Shown here: one piece after another, positions 26,128 through 34,787 of the stretch
Layout: each line of letters starts with the position of its first letter
How positions within the stretch are numbered: the stretch's first letter is position 1
From: an uncultured Planctomycetaceae bacterium
GTDB lineage: Bacteria > Planctomycetota > Planctomycetia > Pirellulales > UBA1268
Assembly: GCA_903919035.1 (NCBI GenBank)
Contig: CAIXGY010000016.1
Coordinates: forward strand, 1 to 37,769
Length of the DNA stretch: 37,769 bases
Direction of reading: 5' to 3'
The notes under the pieces: model-generated
Databases searched by the model: none
What the model was told of the DNA's origin: nothing
Seen by the model: the letters and a program-made list of their open reading frames with translations, nothing else
Translations under genes and position numbers: made by a program

Positions 26128-26604
26128 TCAGGAACGAGACGCCGCGAGAGACTCGATCGCGCGAGCGTGGGCCAGGCCGCGGGACGTGAACGAAAACGCC
26201 CGCGCTGTCGGGCTCGTGATCGCGATCACCACGTCGAGCCGATCGGCCGGCAGCGCCGCCAACGCCCGCTCCGGCCACTCCACGAACGTCCACGTGGCGG
26301 CGGCCACGGCATCGTCCCAGCCGGTCTCGTGCAGGTCGGCGGCATCGGTGAGGCGGTAGAGGTCGGCATGCACGAGTCGGCCCCGCGGCCCATCGTGGAC
26401 GTGAATCAGGCCGAACGTGGGACTCACGACCTCGACGGGATCGATGCCGGCCGCGGCCGCGACGGCCTTCACGAACGTGGTCTTGCCGGCGCCGAGATCG
26501 CCCGACAGCGCGACGAACGCGCCGGCGGGCAGGGCGGCCACGACCGCCGCCGCGAGCGGGGCGAGCGCGGCCTCGTCGGGCACGTCGATGACCACCGTCG
26601 GCAT
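26128..26604 (-). CDS. tsaE: tRNA threonylcarbamoyladenosine ATPase TsaE
   Basis: TsaE is the ATPase that drives the TsaB-TsaD-TsaE complex making t6A37 in ANN-decoding tRNAs. The 158-aa protein has the Walker A loop SGDLGAGKTTFVKAV (34-48), the SPTFGLIHVHDG switch and the LVHADLYRLTDAADLHETGWDDA segment ending in FVEWPER. The ATG at 26604 begins MPTVVIDVPDEA and lies 5 bp after the thiL stop, so thiL and tsaE form an operon. Length is normal. Confidence 0.94.
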   Translation of the reverse strand: MPTVVIDVPDEAALAPLAAAVVAALPAGAFVALSGDLGAGKTTFVKAVAAAAGIDPVEVVSPTFGLIHVHDGPRGRLVHADLYRLTDAADLHETGWDDAVAAATWTFVEWPERALAALPADRLDVVIAITSPTARAFSFTSRGLAHARAIESLAASRS

Positions 26605-26609
26605 GCGTC

Positions 26610-27542
26610 CTACCCGTCGAAGGCGTGGATGAAGCCCCGCGGCTCCAGCGGCCGCGTCGTGCCGTCTGCAGCGCGGGCCAGCAGCCCGGAGCCAGCCTGG
26701 ACCACACCGAAGATCGCCGGGGCGAGGCCCGGGGGCGGATCGGCGACGAGGGCGCGGGCGTCGGCCGGCGGCATCGCGAGCACGAGCTCGAAGTCCTCGC
26801 CGTCGGCCAGCGTGTGGTCGAGCGGGCTGCGTCGGTCGTCGGAGCGGGCGGCGAGCCGTTCCGCGTCGGGATGGATCGGCACGGCGGCGAGATCGACGAC
26901 CGCCGCGGCGCCGCTGGCGGCCATCATCCGCGACAGATCGAGCGACAGGCCGTCGCTCACGTCGATCGCCGCGTGGACGGTGTGGCGGGCGGCGATCGCC
27001 AGCGCCTCGCGGCAGCGGGGAGCCACGGCGAGGTGGCGTCCGAGAATGCTGCCGCCGCACGGGCCCGTGACGACGAGCAGATCGTCGGGCCGGGCCCCGT
27101 CGCGACGCCAGGCAACGCCCGCCGCGACGCTGCCGACCGCGGTGATGGTCACCACCAGCGGGCCGTCCCACGCGTTCGTGTCGCCGCCGGCGAGCGTCAC
27201 GCCATGGTCCGCCGCCAGTGCGGCGATGCCCTCGTGGAGGCCGCGGGCGATCGCATCGCCGCCATGCCGAGGAAGCGCCACGGCCACCACGATCGCCTCG
27301 GGCCGGGCGGCCATGGCCGCCAGGTCGCTCAAGTTGACCGCGAGCGCCTTGTGGCCCACGGCCTGCGGCGGACAGTCGGGGCCGAGCACGAAGTCGACGC
27401 CCTCCATGAGCATGTCCGTCGTGACGACGGTGCGACGGCCCGCCGGGGGTCGCAGGACGGCGGCGTCGTCACCGGGGGGCACCTCGAGCCGCACGTCGGC
27501 CGGAATCCGCCGCAGGAGCCAGTCGACGAATTCAGTTTCCAT
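26610..27542 (-). CDS. thiL: Thiamine-monophosphate kinase
   Basis: ThiL phosphorylates thiamine monophosphate to the diphosphate coenzyme. The 310-aa protein shows the N-terminal PPGDDAAVL, the metal-binding TTDMLMEGVDF, HKALAVNLSDLAAMAARP, GGDTN, the central VTGPCGGSILGRHL, and AIDVSDGLSLDLSRM with a late LADGEDFELVLAM. All are in the usual order and spacing. It is transcribed towards tsaE. The upstream HtrA-type gene ends 66 bp before it. Confidence 0.95.
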   Translation of the reverse strand: METEFVDWLLRRIPADVRLEVPPGDDAAVLRPPAGRRTVVTTDMLMEGVDFVLGPDCPPQAVGHKALAVNLSDLAAMAARPEAIVVAVALPRHGGDAIARGLHEGIAALAADHGVTLAGGDTNAWDGPLVVTITAVGSVAAGVAWRRDGARPDDLLVVTGPCGGSILGRHLAVAPRCREALAIAARHTVHAAIDVSDGLSLDLSRMMAASGAAAVVDLAAVPIHPDAERLAARSDDRRSPLDHTLADGEDFELVLAMPPADARALVADPPPGLAPAIFGVVQAGSGLLARAADGTTRPLEPRGFIHAFDG

Positions 27543-27608
27543 CGCGCTGCCCGCGAAGATCGGGCACCCGACCGCCCGCTGCGGGATCGACGCCCGCTGG
27601 TGGCCATC

Positions 27609-28913
27609 CTACCGCAGGACGGAGTCGGAGACGATGTGGCCGAAGAGCGTCTCGCGGCCGCGGAGCACGTAGAACTTGATCGGATTGAGGTGATCTTCGC
27701 CGGCCTTGTCGAGGATGTATGCCACGTTGTCGGGGGCGATCGTCTCCCACACGTGGAGGCCGACGAGGATGTCGCCCGCGCGGATGCCCTGCTCTGCGGC
27801 AGGCCCGCCGTCCCGCACCTCCGTCACGTCGAGCCCGCCGCGGTAGCGGGCCTGCAGCTTCTGCACCTTGGCCGCGGGCAGCGGCTGCAGTCGCACGCCG
27901 AGTTCCTGCCAGCACCGCTCCTCGATCGACATGTCGGAGCGGCGCATGGCCGCCAACGGCAGCGTCAGGCTCTCCTCGGCCCCGGCCCGCACCACCGTCA
28001 TCGAGATCGCGTCGCCGGCCTTGTGGCCGAGCAGGCCACGCTCGATGTCGAACGGCCGCGTGACCCGGACGTCACCGATCCGCGTGATCACGTCGCCGGC
28101 CCGCACGCCCACGCTCGCCGCCGGGCTCTCGCCGTGCACCGCCTCAACGACGGCGCCGGTGGCGTCGCCCCGTCGGGCCACGATGCCGTGCCAGGTGTGA
28201 TCCACCCGCTCGACGGACATGAGCCGGGTGACCACGTCCAGCACGTGGTCGATGGGCAAGGCGAAGCCGATGCCCTGCGCCCCGGCCCGCACGGCCACGT
28301 TGATGCCGATCACCTCGCCGTCGACGTTGAGCAGCGGGCCGCCGGAGTTACCGGGATTGATGCTGGCGTCGGTCTGGATCAGGTCGTCGTAGCGCTGCGT
28401 GCGGCTCACCTCGACGTCGCGGTGGAGCGCGGACACGATCCCCCGGGTCACGGTGTGCTCATACCCGTAGGCGTTGCCGAGCGCGAGGACGGTCTCTCCG
28501 ATCATGAGGTCGCTCGACGTGCCGAGCGTGATCACCGGCAGCGGCTCGGCGGTCGGAATCTTGATCACGGCCAGATCCGTGCGCGGGTCGTGCGACACGA
28601 GCGCAGCCGAGGTCGTGCGGCCGTCGGCGAGCGTGACCTCGATCCGGCGGACTCCCTCCACGACGTGGAAGTTGGTGACGACGTAGCCGCGCGGATCGAC
28701 GATGCAGCCGGTGCCCATGCCGTTGACCCGCCGTGCCTCGGCGCCGGCCTCGTCGTCGCCCACGACCTTCTGCCCGTGGATGTTGACCACGGCATCGCGC
28801 TGCGACTCGACCGCGAGAACGATGGCCGAGCGCCGCATCTCGGTGGCCGAGGCGGGAGCGGTCGCGGCGGCGCAGACGGCCACGAGCGACACGACAACCG
28901 ACGAAATCCGCAT
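27609..28913 (-). CDS. HtrA/Deg-type serine protease with two PDZ domains
   Basis: A secreted or periplasmic quality-control protease of 434 aa. A signal peptide (residues 1-23, MRISSVVVSLVAVCAAATAPASA) is followed by a trypsin-like domain with the triad His83 (TNFHVV), Asp113 (RTDLAV) and Ser190 (NPGNSGGPL). Two PDZ domains follow (around 250-335 and 345-430), which would bind substrate C-termini. ATG 28913 is selected because the longer ORF lacks a signal sequence. A paralogue with a membrane anchor lies at 31664. Probably co-transcribed with thiL and tsaE. Confidence 0.9.
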   Translation of the reverse strand: MRISSVVVSLVAVCAAATAPASATEMRRSAIVLAVESQRDAVVNIHGQKVVGDDEAGAEARRVNGMGTGCIVDPRGYVVTNFHVVEGVRRIEVTLADGRTTSAALVSHDPRTDLAVIKIPTAEPLPVITLGTSSDLMIGETVLALGNAYGYEHTVTRGIVSALHRDVEVSRTQRYDDLIQTDASINPGNSGGPLLNVDGEVIGINVAVRAGAQGIGFALPIDHVLDVVTRLMSVERVDHTWHGIVARRGDATGAVVEAVHGESPAASVGVRAGDVITRIGDVRVTRPFDIERGLLGHKAGDAISMTVVRAGAEESLTLPLAAMRRSDMSIEERCWQELGVRLQPLPAAKVQKLQARYRGGLDVTEVRDGGPAAEQGIRAGDILVGLHVWETIAPDNVAYILDKAGEDHLNPIKFYVLRGRETLFGHIVSDSVLR

Positions 28914-29110
28914 GGCGGACTGGCTCCCCCGGCGATGACCGGACCGACGGCGCTCCGCGGCCCTGGCTCGGGAGGGAAATCGGCCACCACCCCCGGGCCG
29001 GCCGCACGAGCGGCCTTTGCGTCGGCACATCCTGCCCAAACTCAAGCCCGCAGCCTGCGGAATCGGTGCGTGTGCCCCCGTCGCCGCGGGTTCGCCGGCT
29101 TCCGCTGGAA

Positions 29111-30337
29111 TCAGCCGGGGCCGGGCCGATCGGACCGTGCCTCCCGGGGCTCGGATCCCACGAGCGCGGGCAGCACCTGAAGCCCGAGAAACAAGACCAG
29201 GACCACGAGCACGAGCACCGGCCAGGCGTTGGCGATGGCCGTGCCGAACTCCCAGCCGATTTCCCGCGAGATTCCGGCCACGAGCGTGGCCACGACGACG
29301 AGAAGCAGCGCGAGGAGCACGAGACCGCATCCCAGCGACGCCATCGTGCCCTTGAAGGTGCCGAGTTCCGAAAACTCCTCGTGGTGCAGGTCGATCGCGC
29401 GGCCCCGCGCCAGGCTGCGGGGCACCGTTTCGGCGATCTCCAGGGCGCGGGCGGCGTCGGGCCAGACCGCCGGCGGCACGGCCGACGAGTCCGGCCGCGG
29501 GCGTTCCCCGAGCACGCATTCCAGGTGGTCGAGCAACGCGGCGCCGCGGTCGAACGGCGTAGGCTCCGCGAGAGGTGGCGTCGTCGTCCACGGCACCGGT
29601 TCCTCTGGAGCAAAGACCTCGATCGGCCCACGGGCGTGATGCAGCGTGATCCGCAATCCCTCGGGCCGACCGGCCGCCACCTGCCAGCGGGCCGGCACCT
29701 GGGCGGGGCCGGTGAGCCCGACGGCGAGCGTGGGCCATGCCGAGTCGGGGTCGCCGGCGCCGAGCGTGGCCACGCGGCCCGGATCACCGACCAGCACGCG
29801 GATGATGTCCGCGTCACGGGAGAGCGCCGCGAGCACGGCCTGCTTTGAGCGATCTGCGAGCGTCCGCTCCAGTCGGATGGATTCGAGCGGCCCGAGCGGT
29901 CCGGAGCCGGCGGCGGCGGCCTCGACCAGGCCCTTCAGGGCGGCGATCGTCGGATGCAGGCGATCGGGCAGGGCGGGCACGAGCCGCGCACCGGAGTCGC
30001 GGGCGATCATGTCGAGCTCGAACGCCCAGACCATCGAGAACTCGAGCGGCTGCGCGAGCACGAGCGGGCGACCCGACTGCACGAGCGTGCGGACGGCCTC
30101 GGCCCGGGCCGCATCCCAGCCGTCCGAGCCGACGAGCACGGCATCGCACACGGCGTCGTCCAGGAAGGACGTCCACGCCACGCGACCGGCCGACGGCACG
30201 GTCGTCGCATGGGCGGCGAGGATCGTCCATCCGCGGTCGCGGGCGGCAGCGGCGATCCGGGCAATCAGGGGGTCGTCGCCGAGCAGGCCGAGCGTTTTCG
30301 TGGAGCGGGTGGACATCCGGACCATTGTTCCCGCCAT
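29111..30337 (-). CDS. Gfo/Idh/MocA-like protein with C-terminal membrane helices
   Basis: A protein of up to 408 aa (alternative starts ATG 30325 and 30316). The N-terminal 130 residues follow the Rossmann pattern of Gfo/Idh/MocA oxidoreductases (LGLLGDDPLIARIAAAARDRGWTI; AVRTLVQSGRPLVLAQPLEFSMVWAFELDMIARDSGARLVPALPDRLHPTIAAL). The EKP motif with the catalytic lysine reads AQP, and the dinucleotide glycine motif is poor, so dehydrogenase activity is doubtful. Two hydrophobic helices near the C-terminus (GCGLVLLALLLVVVATLVAG and AWPVLVLVVLVLFLGLQVLPALV) anchor it in the membrane. Function unknown. Confidence 0.6.
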   Translation of the reverse strand: MAGTMVRMSTRSTKTLGLLGDDPLIARIAAAARDRGWTILAAHATTVPSAGRVAWTSFLDDAVCDAVLVGSDGWDAARAEAVRTLVQSGRPLVLAQPLEFSMVWAFELDMIARDSGARLVPALPDRLHPTIAALKGLVEAAAAGSGPLGPLESIRLERTLADRSKQAVLAALSRDADIIRVLVGDPGRVATLGAGDPDSAWPTLAVGLTGPAQVPARWQVAAGRPEGLRITLHHARGPIEVFAPEEPVPWTTTPPLAEPTPFDRGAALLDHLECVLGERPRPDSSAVPPAVWPDAARALEIAETVPRSLARGRAIDLHHEEFSELGTFKGTMASLGCGLVLLALLLVVVATLVAGISREIGWEFGTAIANAWPVLVLVVLVLFLGLQVLPALVGSEPREARSDRPGPG

Positions 30338-30404
30338 CGCCCCGGCCCGCCAGTGCGGGCGGGGGCTCCTGTGCTGCGGCTGGCCGGGACGCTATAGAAG
30401 AGTC

Positions 30405-31667
30405 ATGAATGCCACGGGCGGGCCTAGGGCCGAGGTGATCGCGATCGGCGACGAGCTGACCACCGGCGCGCGGCTCGACACCAACAGCCAATGGCTGTCG
30501 GCCGAACTCGCCGTGCTCGGGATCCCGGTGGCGTTTCACACCACCGCGCCCGACACGCTCGATTCCGGGCTCGAGGCCCTGCGGATTGCCGCGGGCCGGG
30601 CCGACATCGTCGTGGCCACCGGCGGCCTCGGGCCGACGGCCGACGATCTCACCCGCGACGTCCTGGCCGGGCTGGCGGGCGCGCCGCTCGACCTCGATGC
30701 GGCGTCGCTCGCGGCCGTCGAGAGCCGTTTCGCGCGGCGAAACGCGCCGATGCCGGAGTCGAACCGGCGGCAGGCGCTGTTTCCGCGGGGCAGCCGGATC
30801 ATTCCGAATCCCGACGGCACCGCGCCGGGCATCGATCTCGACGTCACAGGGCCCAGCGGCCGGCGCTGCCGCGTGTTCGCCCTCCCGGGCGTGCCCGGGG
30901 AGATGAAGACGATGTGGCGCGAGACCGTGGCGCCGGCGCTCGCCGGGCTCGTGCCTGGTGGGGCGACGATCGTCCAGCGGCGGATCAAGTGTTTCGGCGC
31001 AGGTGAGAGCGCGATCGAGGCGCTGCTCCCCGACCTGATTCGCCGCGGTCGCGAGCCGTGCGTGGGCATCACGGCGCACGAGGCGACGATCACGCTGCGG
31101 ATCACGGCCCGGGGCCGCGACGAGGCCGCCTGTCGGGCGGCGATCGCCGCCGACGAGGCGACGATCCGCGGCTGCCTCGGCCCGCTGGTCTACGGCGTCG
31201 AGGACGACGAGGTGGAGGACGCGGCGGTGCGGGCCGTGTCGGCGGCCGGGCTGACCCTCGGTTCCGCGGAGATCGGCACCGAGGGACGCGTGGCCGCCCT
31301 GCTCGCGCGGGCACGGGGCCGGCTGCTCGACGCCGGTGTCGCCGTGCGTGGTGGGCTCGTGCTCTCTGCCGCGGGCTCGACCGCCGGGCCGGATGCGGCC
31401 CAATCGCTCGCGGACCGCGCCCGCCGCGAGTGTGTGACCACCCTGGGCCTCGGCGTGGGCGGGCCGCGGCCTGGAGCTGAAGGTCGCACGGTGATCGACG
31501 TGGCCCTGTCGGGTCTGACAGACCGTGGAGGGCGGCCGGCCGTGGTCCGTCTCGAGCACGTGCTCGGCGGCGGTCCTGATCTGGCGGGTTCGCGGGCCGC
31601 GAAGTCGGCGATCGATCTTGTCCGCAGGTCGCTCGCGGAGTTGGGCGGAGACGGAGCCGCGACATGA
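30405..31667 (+). CDS. cinA: CinA-like protein with decayed amidase domain
   Basis: A 420-aa CinA family protein. The N-terminal molybdopterin-binding-like (COG1058) domain is well kept: IAIGDELTTGARLDTNSQWLSAEL, VVATGGLGPTADDLTRD, PGVPGEMKTMW. This domain hydrolyses ADP-ribose or NMN-linked pyrophosphates in characterised homologues. The C-terminal domain normally opens with ESCTGG and is a nicotinamide-nucleotide amidase; here it reads AEIGTEG (288-294), so the nucleophile region is lost. The second half still ends with a plausible fold. ATG 30405 gives the canonical start. Its stop overlaps the following protease gene. Confidence 0.88.
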   Translation: MNATGGPRAEVIAIGDELTTGARLDTNSQWLSAELAVLGIPVAFHTTAPDTLDSGLEALRIAAGRADIVVATGGLGPTADDLTRDVLAGLAGAPLDLDAASLAAVESRFARRNAPMPESNRRQALFPRGSRIIPNPDGTAPGIDLDVTGPSGRRCRVFALPGVPGEMKTMWRETVAPALAGLVPGGATIVQRRIKCFGAGESAIEALLPDLIRRGREPCVGITAHEATITLRITARGRDEAACRAAIAADEATIRGCLGPLVYGVEDDEVEDAAVRAVSAAGLTLGSAEIGTEGRVAALLARARGRLLDAGVAVRGGLVLSAAGSTAGPDAAQSLADRARRECVTTLGLGVGGPRPGAEGRTVIDVALSGLTDRGGRPAVVRLEHVLGGGPDLAGSRAAKSAIDLVRRSLAELGGDGAAT

Positions 31668-32767
31668 GCGGTCGGAACTCGGATCGCGCGACGTCGTCGG
31701 CCAATTGGCGGACACTGCTTTTGTTCGCGGGCTTCGTCGCGCTCGTGACCCTGATCGCCTGGCCGTCGTTCATCGGCCGCCTGCACTACGCGCGGACGCG
31801 GGCCGAGTTGCGGGCCATCCGCGATGCCGCGTCGGTGGCCGAGTTGAGTTCGGTCGGCAAGCTGTTCACGACCCTGGCCCGGATCATCGGGCCCACCGTG
31901 GTCAACGTCACATCGCGAAGGCCCGTCTCGGTCGCCGAGGAGAAGGCAGTGGTCGAAGGCATCGACGAGTCGGCGGGCTCCGGCCTCGTGATCGGGGGGG
32001 ACGGTGTGATCGTGACCAACTATCACGTCGTTGCCCGCGCCGAGCAGACCATGGTGACGCTCGCCGACGGACGGCGGCTGCCCGCCGAACTGGTCGGCGC
32101 CGATCCGGCGACCGACCTTGCGGTGCTGCGGGTCGACGCCATGGACCTGCCGACCGCCACCTGGGGCGACAGCGACGGTATGGAGGTCGGCGAGATGGTC
32201 TGGGCGCTCGGCAACCCCTTCCGGCTCGATCGCACACTCACCTACGGGATCGTGAGCGCCGTCGGGCGGCGGGGAGTGCTGGAGAGCCCCTACCAGGAAT
32301 TCCTCCAGACCGATGCGGCGATCAACCCGGGCAACTCGGGCGGCCCGCTCGTCGATGTGCACGGCCGCGTGATCGGCATCACGACGGCCATGGTGGGCCG
32401 CGACTACACCGGGATCGGTTTCGCGATCCCGAGCAACACCGTCCGTCAGGTGTGCGATGCGATCCTCGCCCAACGCGAGCCGGATCGCGGGTATTTGGGT
32501 GTGTCCCTCCTGGCGACCTGGGCCGCCGGTGGCGGAGCCGGGGCGGAGGTCACGGCCGTGGAGGCCGGCTCGCCCGCGGCCCAGGCGGGTGTCGCGGTGG
32601 GCGACGTGATCGTCGGATTCGCCGGTCAGGACATCGACGGCCCGGCAGAGTTTTTGCTTCACGAGACCCGCGCGGCCGTGGGCGAGACCCGACCGCTCGA
32701 GGTGCGCCGAGACGGGGAGCGGATCACGCTCGACGTCCTCGTGGGCAGGCGGCCGCGTGATCGGTAG
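31664..32767 (+). CDS. Membrane-anchored HtrA-type serine protease
   Basis: A 367-aa protein with an N-terminal membrane segment (LLLFAGFVALVTLIAW, about 18-33), no obvious cleavage site, then a trypsin-like domain with His121 (TNYHVV), Asp151 (ATDLAV) and Ser225 (NPGNSGGPL) and one PDZ domain (about 275-360, GYLGVSLLATWAAGG...). The architecture fits DegS-like anchored proteases that act in envelope stress signalling. The ATG overlaps the cinA stop codon (ATGA). It differs from the protease at 27609 by having one PDZ domain and an uncleaved anchor. Confidence 0.9.
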   Translation: MSGRNSDRATSSANWRTLLLFAGFVALVTLIAWPSFIGRLHYARTRAELRAIRDAASVAELSSVGKLFTTLARIIGPTVVNVTSRRPVSVAEEKAVVEGIDESAGSGLVIGGDGVIVTNYHVVARAEQTMVTLADGRRLPAELVGADPATDLAVLRVDAMDLPTATWGDSDGMEVGEMVWALGNPFRLDRTLTYGIVSAVGRRGVLESPYQEFLQTDAAINPGNSGGPLVDVHGRVIGITTAMVGRDYTGIGFAIPSNTVRQVCDAILAQREPDRGYLGVSLLATWAAGGGAGAEVTAVEAGSPAAQAGVAVGDVIVGFAGQDIDGPAEFLLHETRAAVGETRPLEVRRDGERITLDVLVGRRPRDR

Positions 32768-32894
32768 CCTGCGATTCCGCCGCGGATTCGGTGGCCGGCC
32801 GCTGGCGGCCGCACGCCGGCCGCGATACCATCCCGGTGTCAAATGCACACGCCCGCGGGGCGTGGATCAGTCAGCCAGCTCCGGGGCCAGCCAG

Positions 32895-33251
32895 ATGGAA
32901 GCCTTCCGCAGAATCCAGACCGGCAAGAAGGGCGATATCCACATGGTCGCCTTCAAGGACTCGAAGATTCTCGACGACGCCGTGCTCGACGCGATCCGGC
33001 AGGAGATCACCACGCTCATCGGCAAGGCCTCGGGCCCCGACGTGCTGCTCGACTTCGCCAACGTCGAGTTCATGTCGAGCGCCATGCTCGGGCTCCTCGG
33101 CCAGCTCCACCGCAAGATTTCCGGCGGCCATGGCCGGCTGAAGATGTGCGGGATCCGGCCCGAGATCATGCAGGTCTTCAAGCTCACGAGCCTCGACAAG
33201 CTGTTCAGCATCCACAAGGACGCGCCGGCCGCCCTGGCGACGTTCACCTGA
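32895..33251 (+). CDS. STAS-domain anti-anti-sigma-like protein
   Basis: A 118-aa single STAS domain from ATG 32895, as in anti-sigma factor antagonists SpoIIAA/RsbV. The core reads DVLLDFANVEFMSSAMLGLLGQLHRKI; Ser61 sits where the partner kinase phosphorylates and where the phosphatase next door would act. The upstream ORF part (from 32757) is not domain-like. It precedes the REC-PP2C gene by 11 bp, so the two are one operon. The RsbW-type kinase that should complete the switch is not in the window. Confidence 0.88.
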   Translation: MEAFRRIQTGKKGDIHMVAFKDSKILDDAVLDAIRQEITTLIGKASGPDVLLDFANVEFMSSAMLGLLGQLHRKISGGHGRLKMCGIRPEIMQVFKLTSLDKLFSIHKDAPAALATFT

Positions 33252-33262
33252 CGGCGGGACGC

Positions 33263-34681
33263 ATGTTGGACCAGACCGCGGCCGCGGCGCCCTCCGGCGC
33301 CGGCATCGACGTGGTGATCGCCGAGGACAGCCGCATCCAGGCGAAGATGCTGGAGCGCCGCCTCGTCGAGGCCGGCCACCGGGTGCGGTGGGGCGAGAAC
33401 GGGGCCAAGGCGCTGGCGCTCGTCCGCGAGCGGCGGCCCGACATCGTCGTTTCCGACATCGAGATGCCGGAGATGACCGGCTACGAGTTCTGCAAGGCCG
33501 TGAAGGGAGATCCGGCGTTGCGGACCATCCCGTTCATTCTGCTCTCCACGCTCTCCGACCCGATCGACATCATCCGCGGGCTCGACGCGGGGGCCGACAA
33601 CTACGTCACGAAGCCCTACGAGCCCGACTTCCTCCTCGGCCGGATGCGGTCGCTGTTGGCCACGCCGCTGGCCGACGTGCAGGACGCGGCCGCCACGCTC
33701 GAGGTGTCGCTGGCGGGCCAGACCTTCCGCGTGCAGGCAGGCCGCCAGCAGGTGCTCAATCTGCTCGTCTCGACCTTCGAGAACGCGGTCGCCAAGAACC
33801 AGGAGCTCGTCGTCGCCAACCAGGAACTGTCGGTGGCCCGCGATAGCCTGGAGAAATCGAACCACGAGCTCGTCGGGCTGAATGCGGAGATCAGCCGCCG
33901 CAACGCGCAGATGGTCCGCGACCTGGAGGCGGCGGCGAAGGTGCAGCGGTCGCTGCTGCCGGCGGCCGACGCGGAACTGCCGGCGGCGCAGGTCGCGTGG
34001 CGCTACGTGCCCTGCGCCGACCTCGCCGGCGACTTCCTCAACGTCTTCCCACTCGACGCGGAGCATGCGGGCCTGTTCGTCGTCGACGTCAGCGGCCACG
34101 GGGTGCCGTCGTCGCTGATGGCCGTCACGGTGGGCCGGTTCCTCGTGCCGAAGGTGTCGGAGTCGTCGCTGCTCGTGCGGCAGGCGGCCGACGGGGGCGT
34201 GAGCATCGTGGCCCCGGCCGACGTGGCCACGCAGCTCAACCGGCTCTTCCAGGCCGACGAGTTCTCGGGGCTGTATTTCACGATGCTCTACGGCGTGCTG
34301 CACCTGCCCACGGGGCGTCTCGACTACGTCTCGGGCGGGCATCCCGCGCTCGTGCGGGTGCCGGCCGCGGGGGGCGACGTGGAGCATCACGGCGCCGAGG
34401 GCTTTCCGATCGCGTTCGTGCCTGATGTGGGCTACGAGCAGAAGACGCTGCAACTCGCGCCGGGCGACCGCATCTATCTCTATTCCGACGGTGTTCCCGA
34501 GGCGATGGACGCGGAGCGGCAGCCGTTCGGCGAGGATCGCATGAACGACTGCCTGCGCGCATCACGCGGCCGGCCGCTCGACGAGAGCGTGGCGGCGTTG
34601 CTCACCGCGGTCGAGGAATGGTGCAAGCCCGCCGGCCCGCTGGACGACGTGACGATCCTCGGCCTCGAGTGGCGTCCGTAA
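33263..34681 (+). CDS. Response regulator with PP2C (SpoIIE/RsbU) phosphatase
   Basis: A 472-aa protein: an N-terminal receiver with phosphoacceptor Asp65 (IVVSDIEMPEMTGYEF) and the lysine in YVTKPYEPDFLL, then a coiled-coil-like region (NAVAKNQELVVANQELSVARDSLEKSNHELVGLNAEI, about 170-215), and a C-terminal PPM/SpoIIE phosphatase domain. Metal-binding acids appear in AGDF, VVDVSGHG, SDGVPEAMD and DDVTILGL. It is expected to dephosphorylate the adjacent STAS protein when the receiver is phosphorylated, releasing a sigma factor or other target. Start ATG 33263. It is followed at once by repeat copy C. Confidence 0.92.
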   Translation: MLDQTAAAAPSGAGIDVVIAEDSRIQAKMLERRLVEAGHRVRWGENGAKALALVRERRPDIVVSDIEMPEMTGYEFCKAVKGDPALRTIPFILLSTLSDPIDIIRGLDAGADNYVTKPYEPDFLLGRMRSLLATPLADVQDAAATLEVSLAGQTFRVQAGRQQVLNLLVSTFENAVAKNQELVVANQELSVARDSLEKSNHELVGLNAEISRRNAQMVRDLEAAAKVQRSLLPAADAELPAAQVAWRYVPCADLAGDFLNVFPLDAEHAGLFVVDVSGHGVPSSLMAVTVGRFLVPKVSESSLLVRQAADGGVSIVAPADVATQLNRLFQADEFSGLYFTMLYGVLHLPTGRLDYVSGGHPALVRVPAAGGDVEHHGAEGFPIAFVPDVGYEQKTLQLAPGDRIYLYSDGVPEAMDAERQPFGEDRMNDCLRASRGRPLDESVAALLTAVEEWCKPAGPLDDVTILGLEWRP

Positions 34682-34777
34682 TACGGCTCGCATGTGATCC
34701 TCGCGCGTCCCCGCGCCTGTCCCGGCGTCGGAGCTGCCCGTGCCGTCTCGCGCGGACGTTCGCGAAGGGCGTCGTGC
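34682..34777 (+). repeat. Dispersed intergenic repeat, copy C (3' of the PP2C gene)
   Basis: Starting directly after the TAA of the phosphatase gene, tacggctcgcatgtgatcctcgcgcgtc aligns base for base with the sequence after the trmL stop (tgcggttcacacgtgatcgtcgcgagtc). After a short length difference the 31-bp core tgcccgtgccgtctcgcgcg... (34735-34765) is identical to copy A, including the TCGCG / CGCGA stem. It sits between two convergent genes. Confidence 0.8.
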
Positions 34778-34787
34778 GTGAGCCGGA

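Noticed and set aside
29000-29018. GGCCGC-ACGA-GCGGCC hairpin followed by TTT as a terminator
   Set aside because: The T-run is only three bases and on the plus strand, where no gene ends nearby; on the minus strand there is no U-run.
26625-29180. 851-aa plus-strand ORF
   Set aside because: It runs antisense through thiL and the HtrA-type protease, both of which have complete catalytic motifs; shadow frame.
34015-34050. GDxxN in place of GDxxD in the PP2C domain as an inactive site
   Set aside because: The other metal-binding aspartates are present, and I recall Asn at this position in SpoIIE/RsbU-like phosphatases, so it is not treated as an anomaly.
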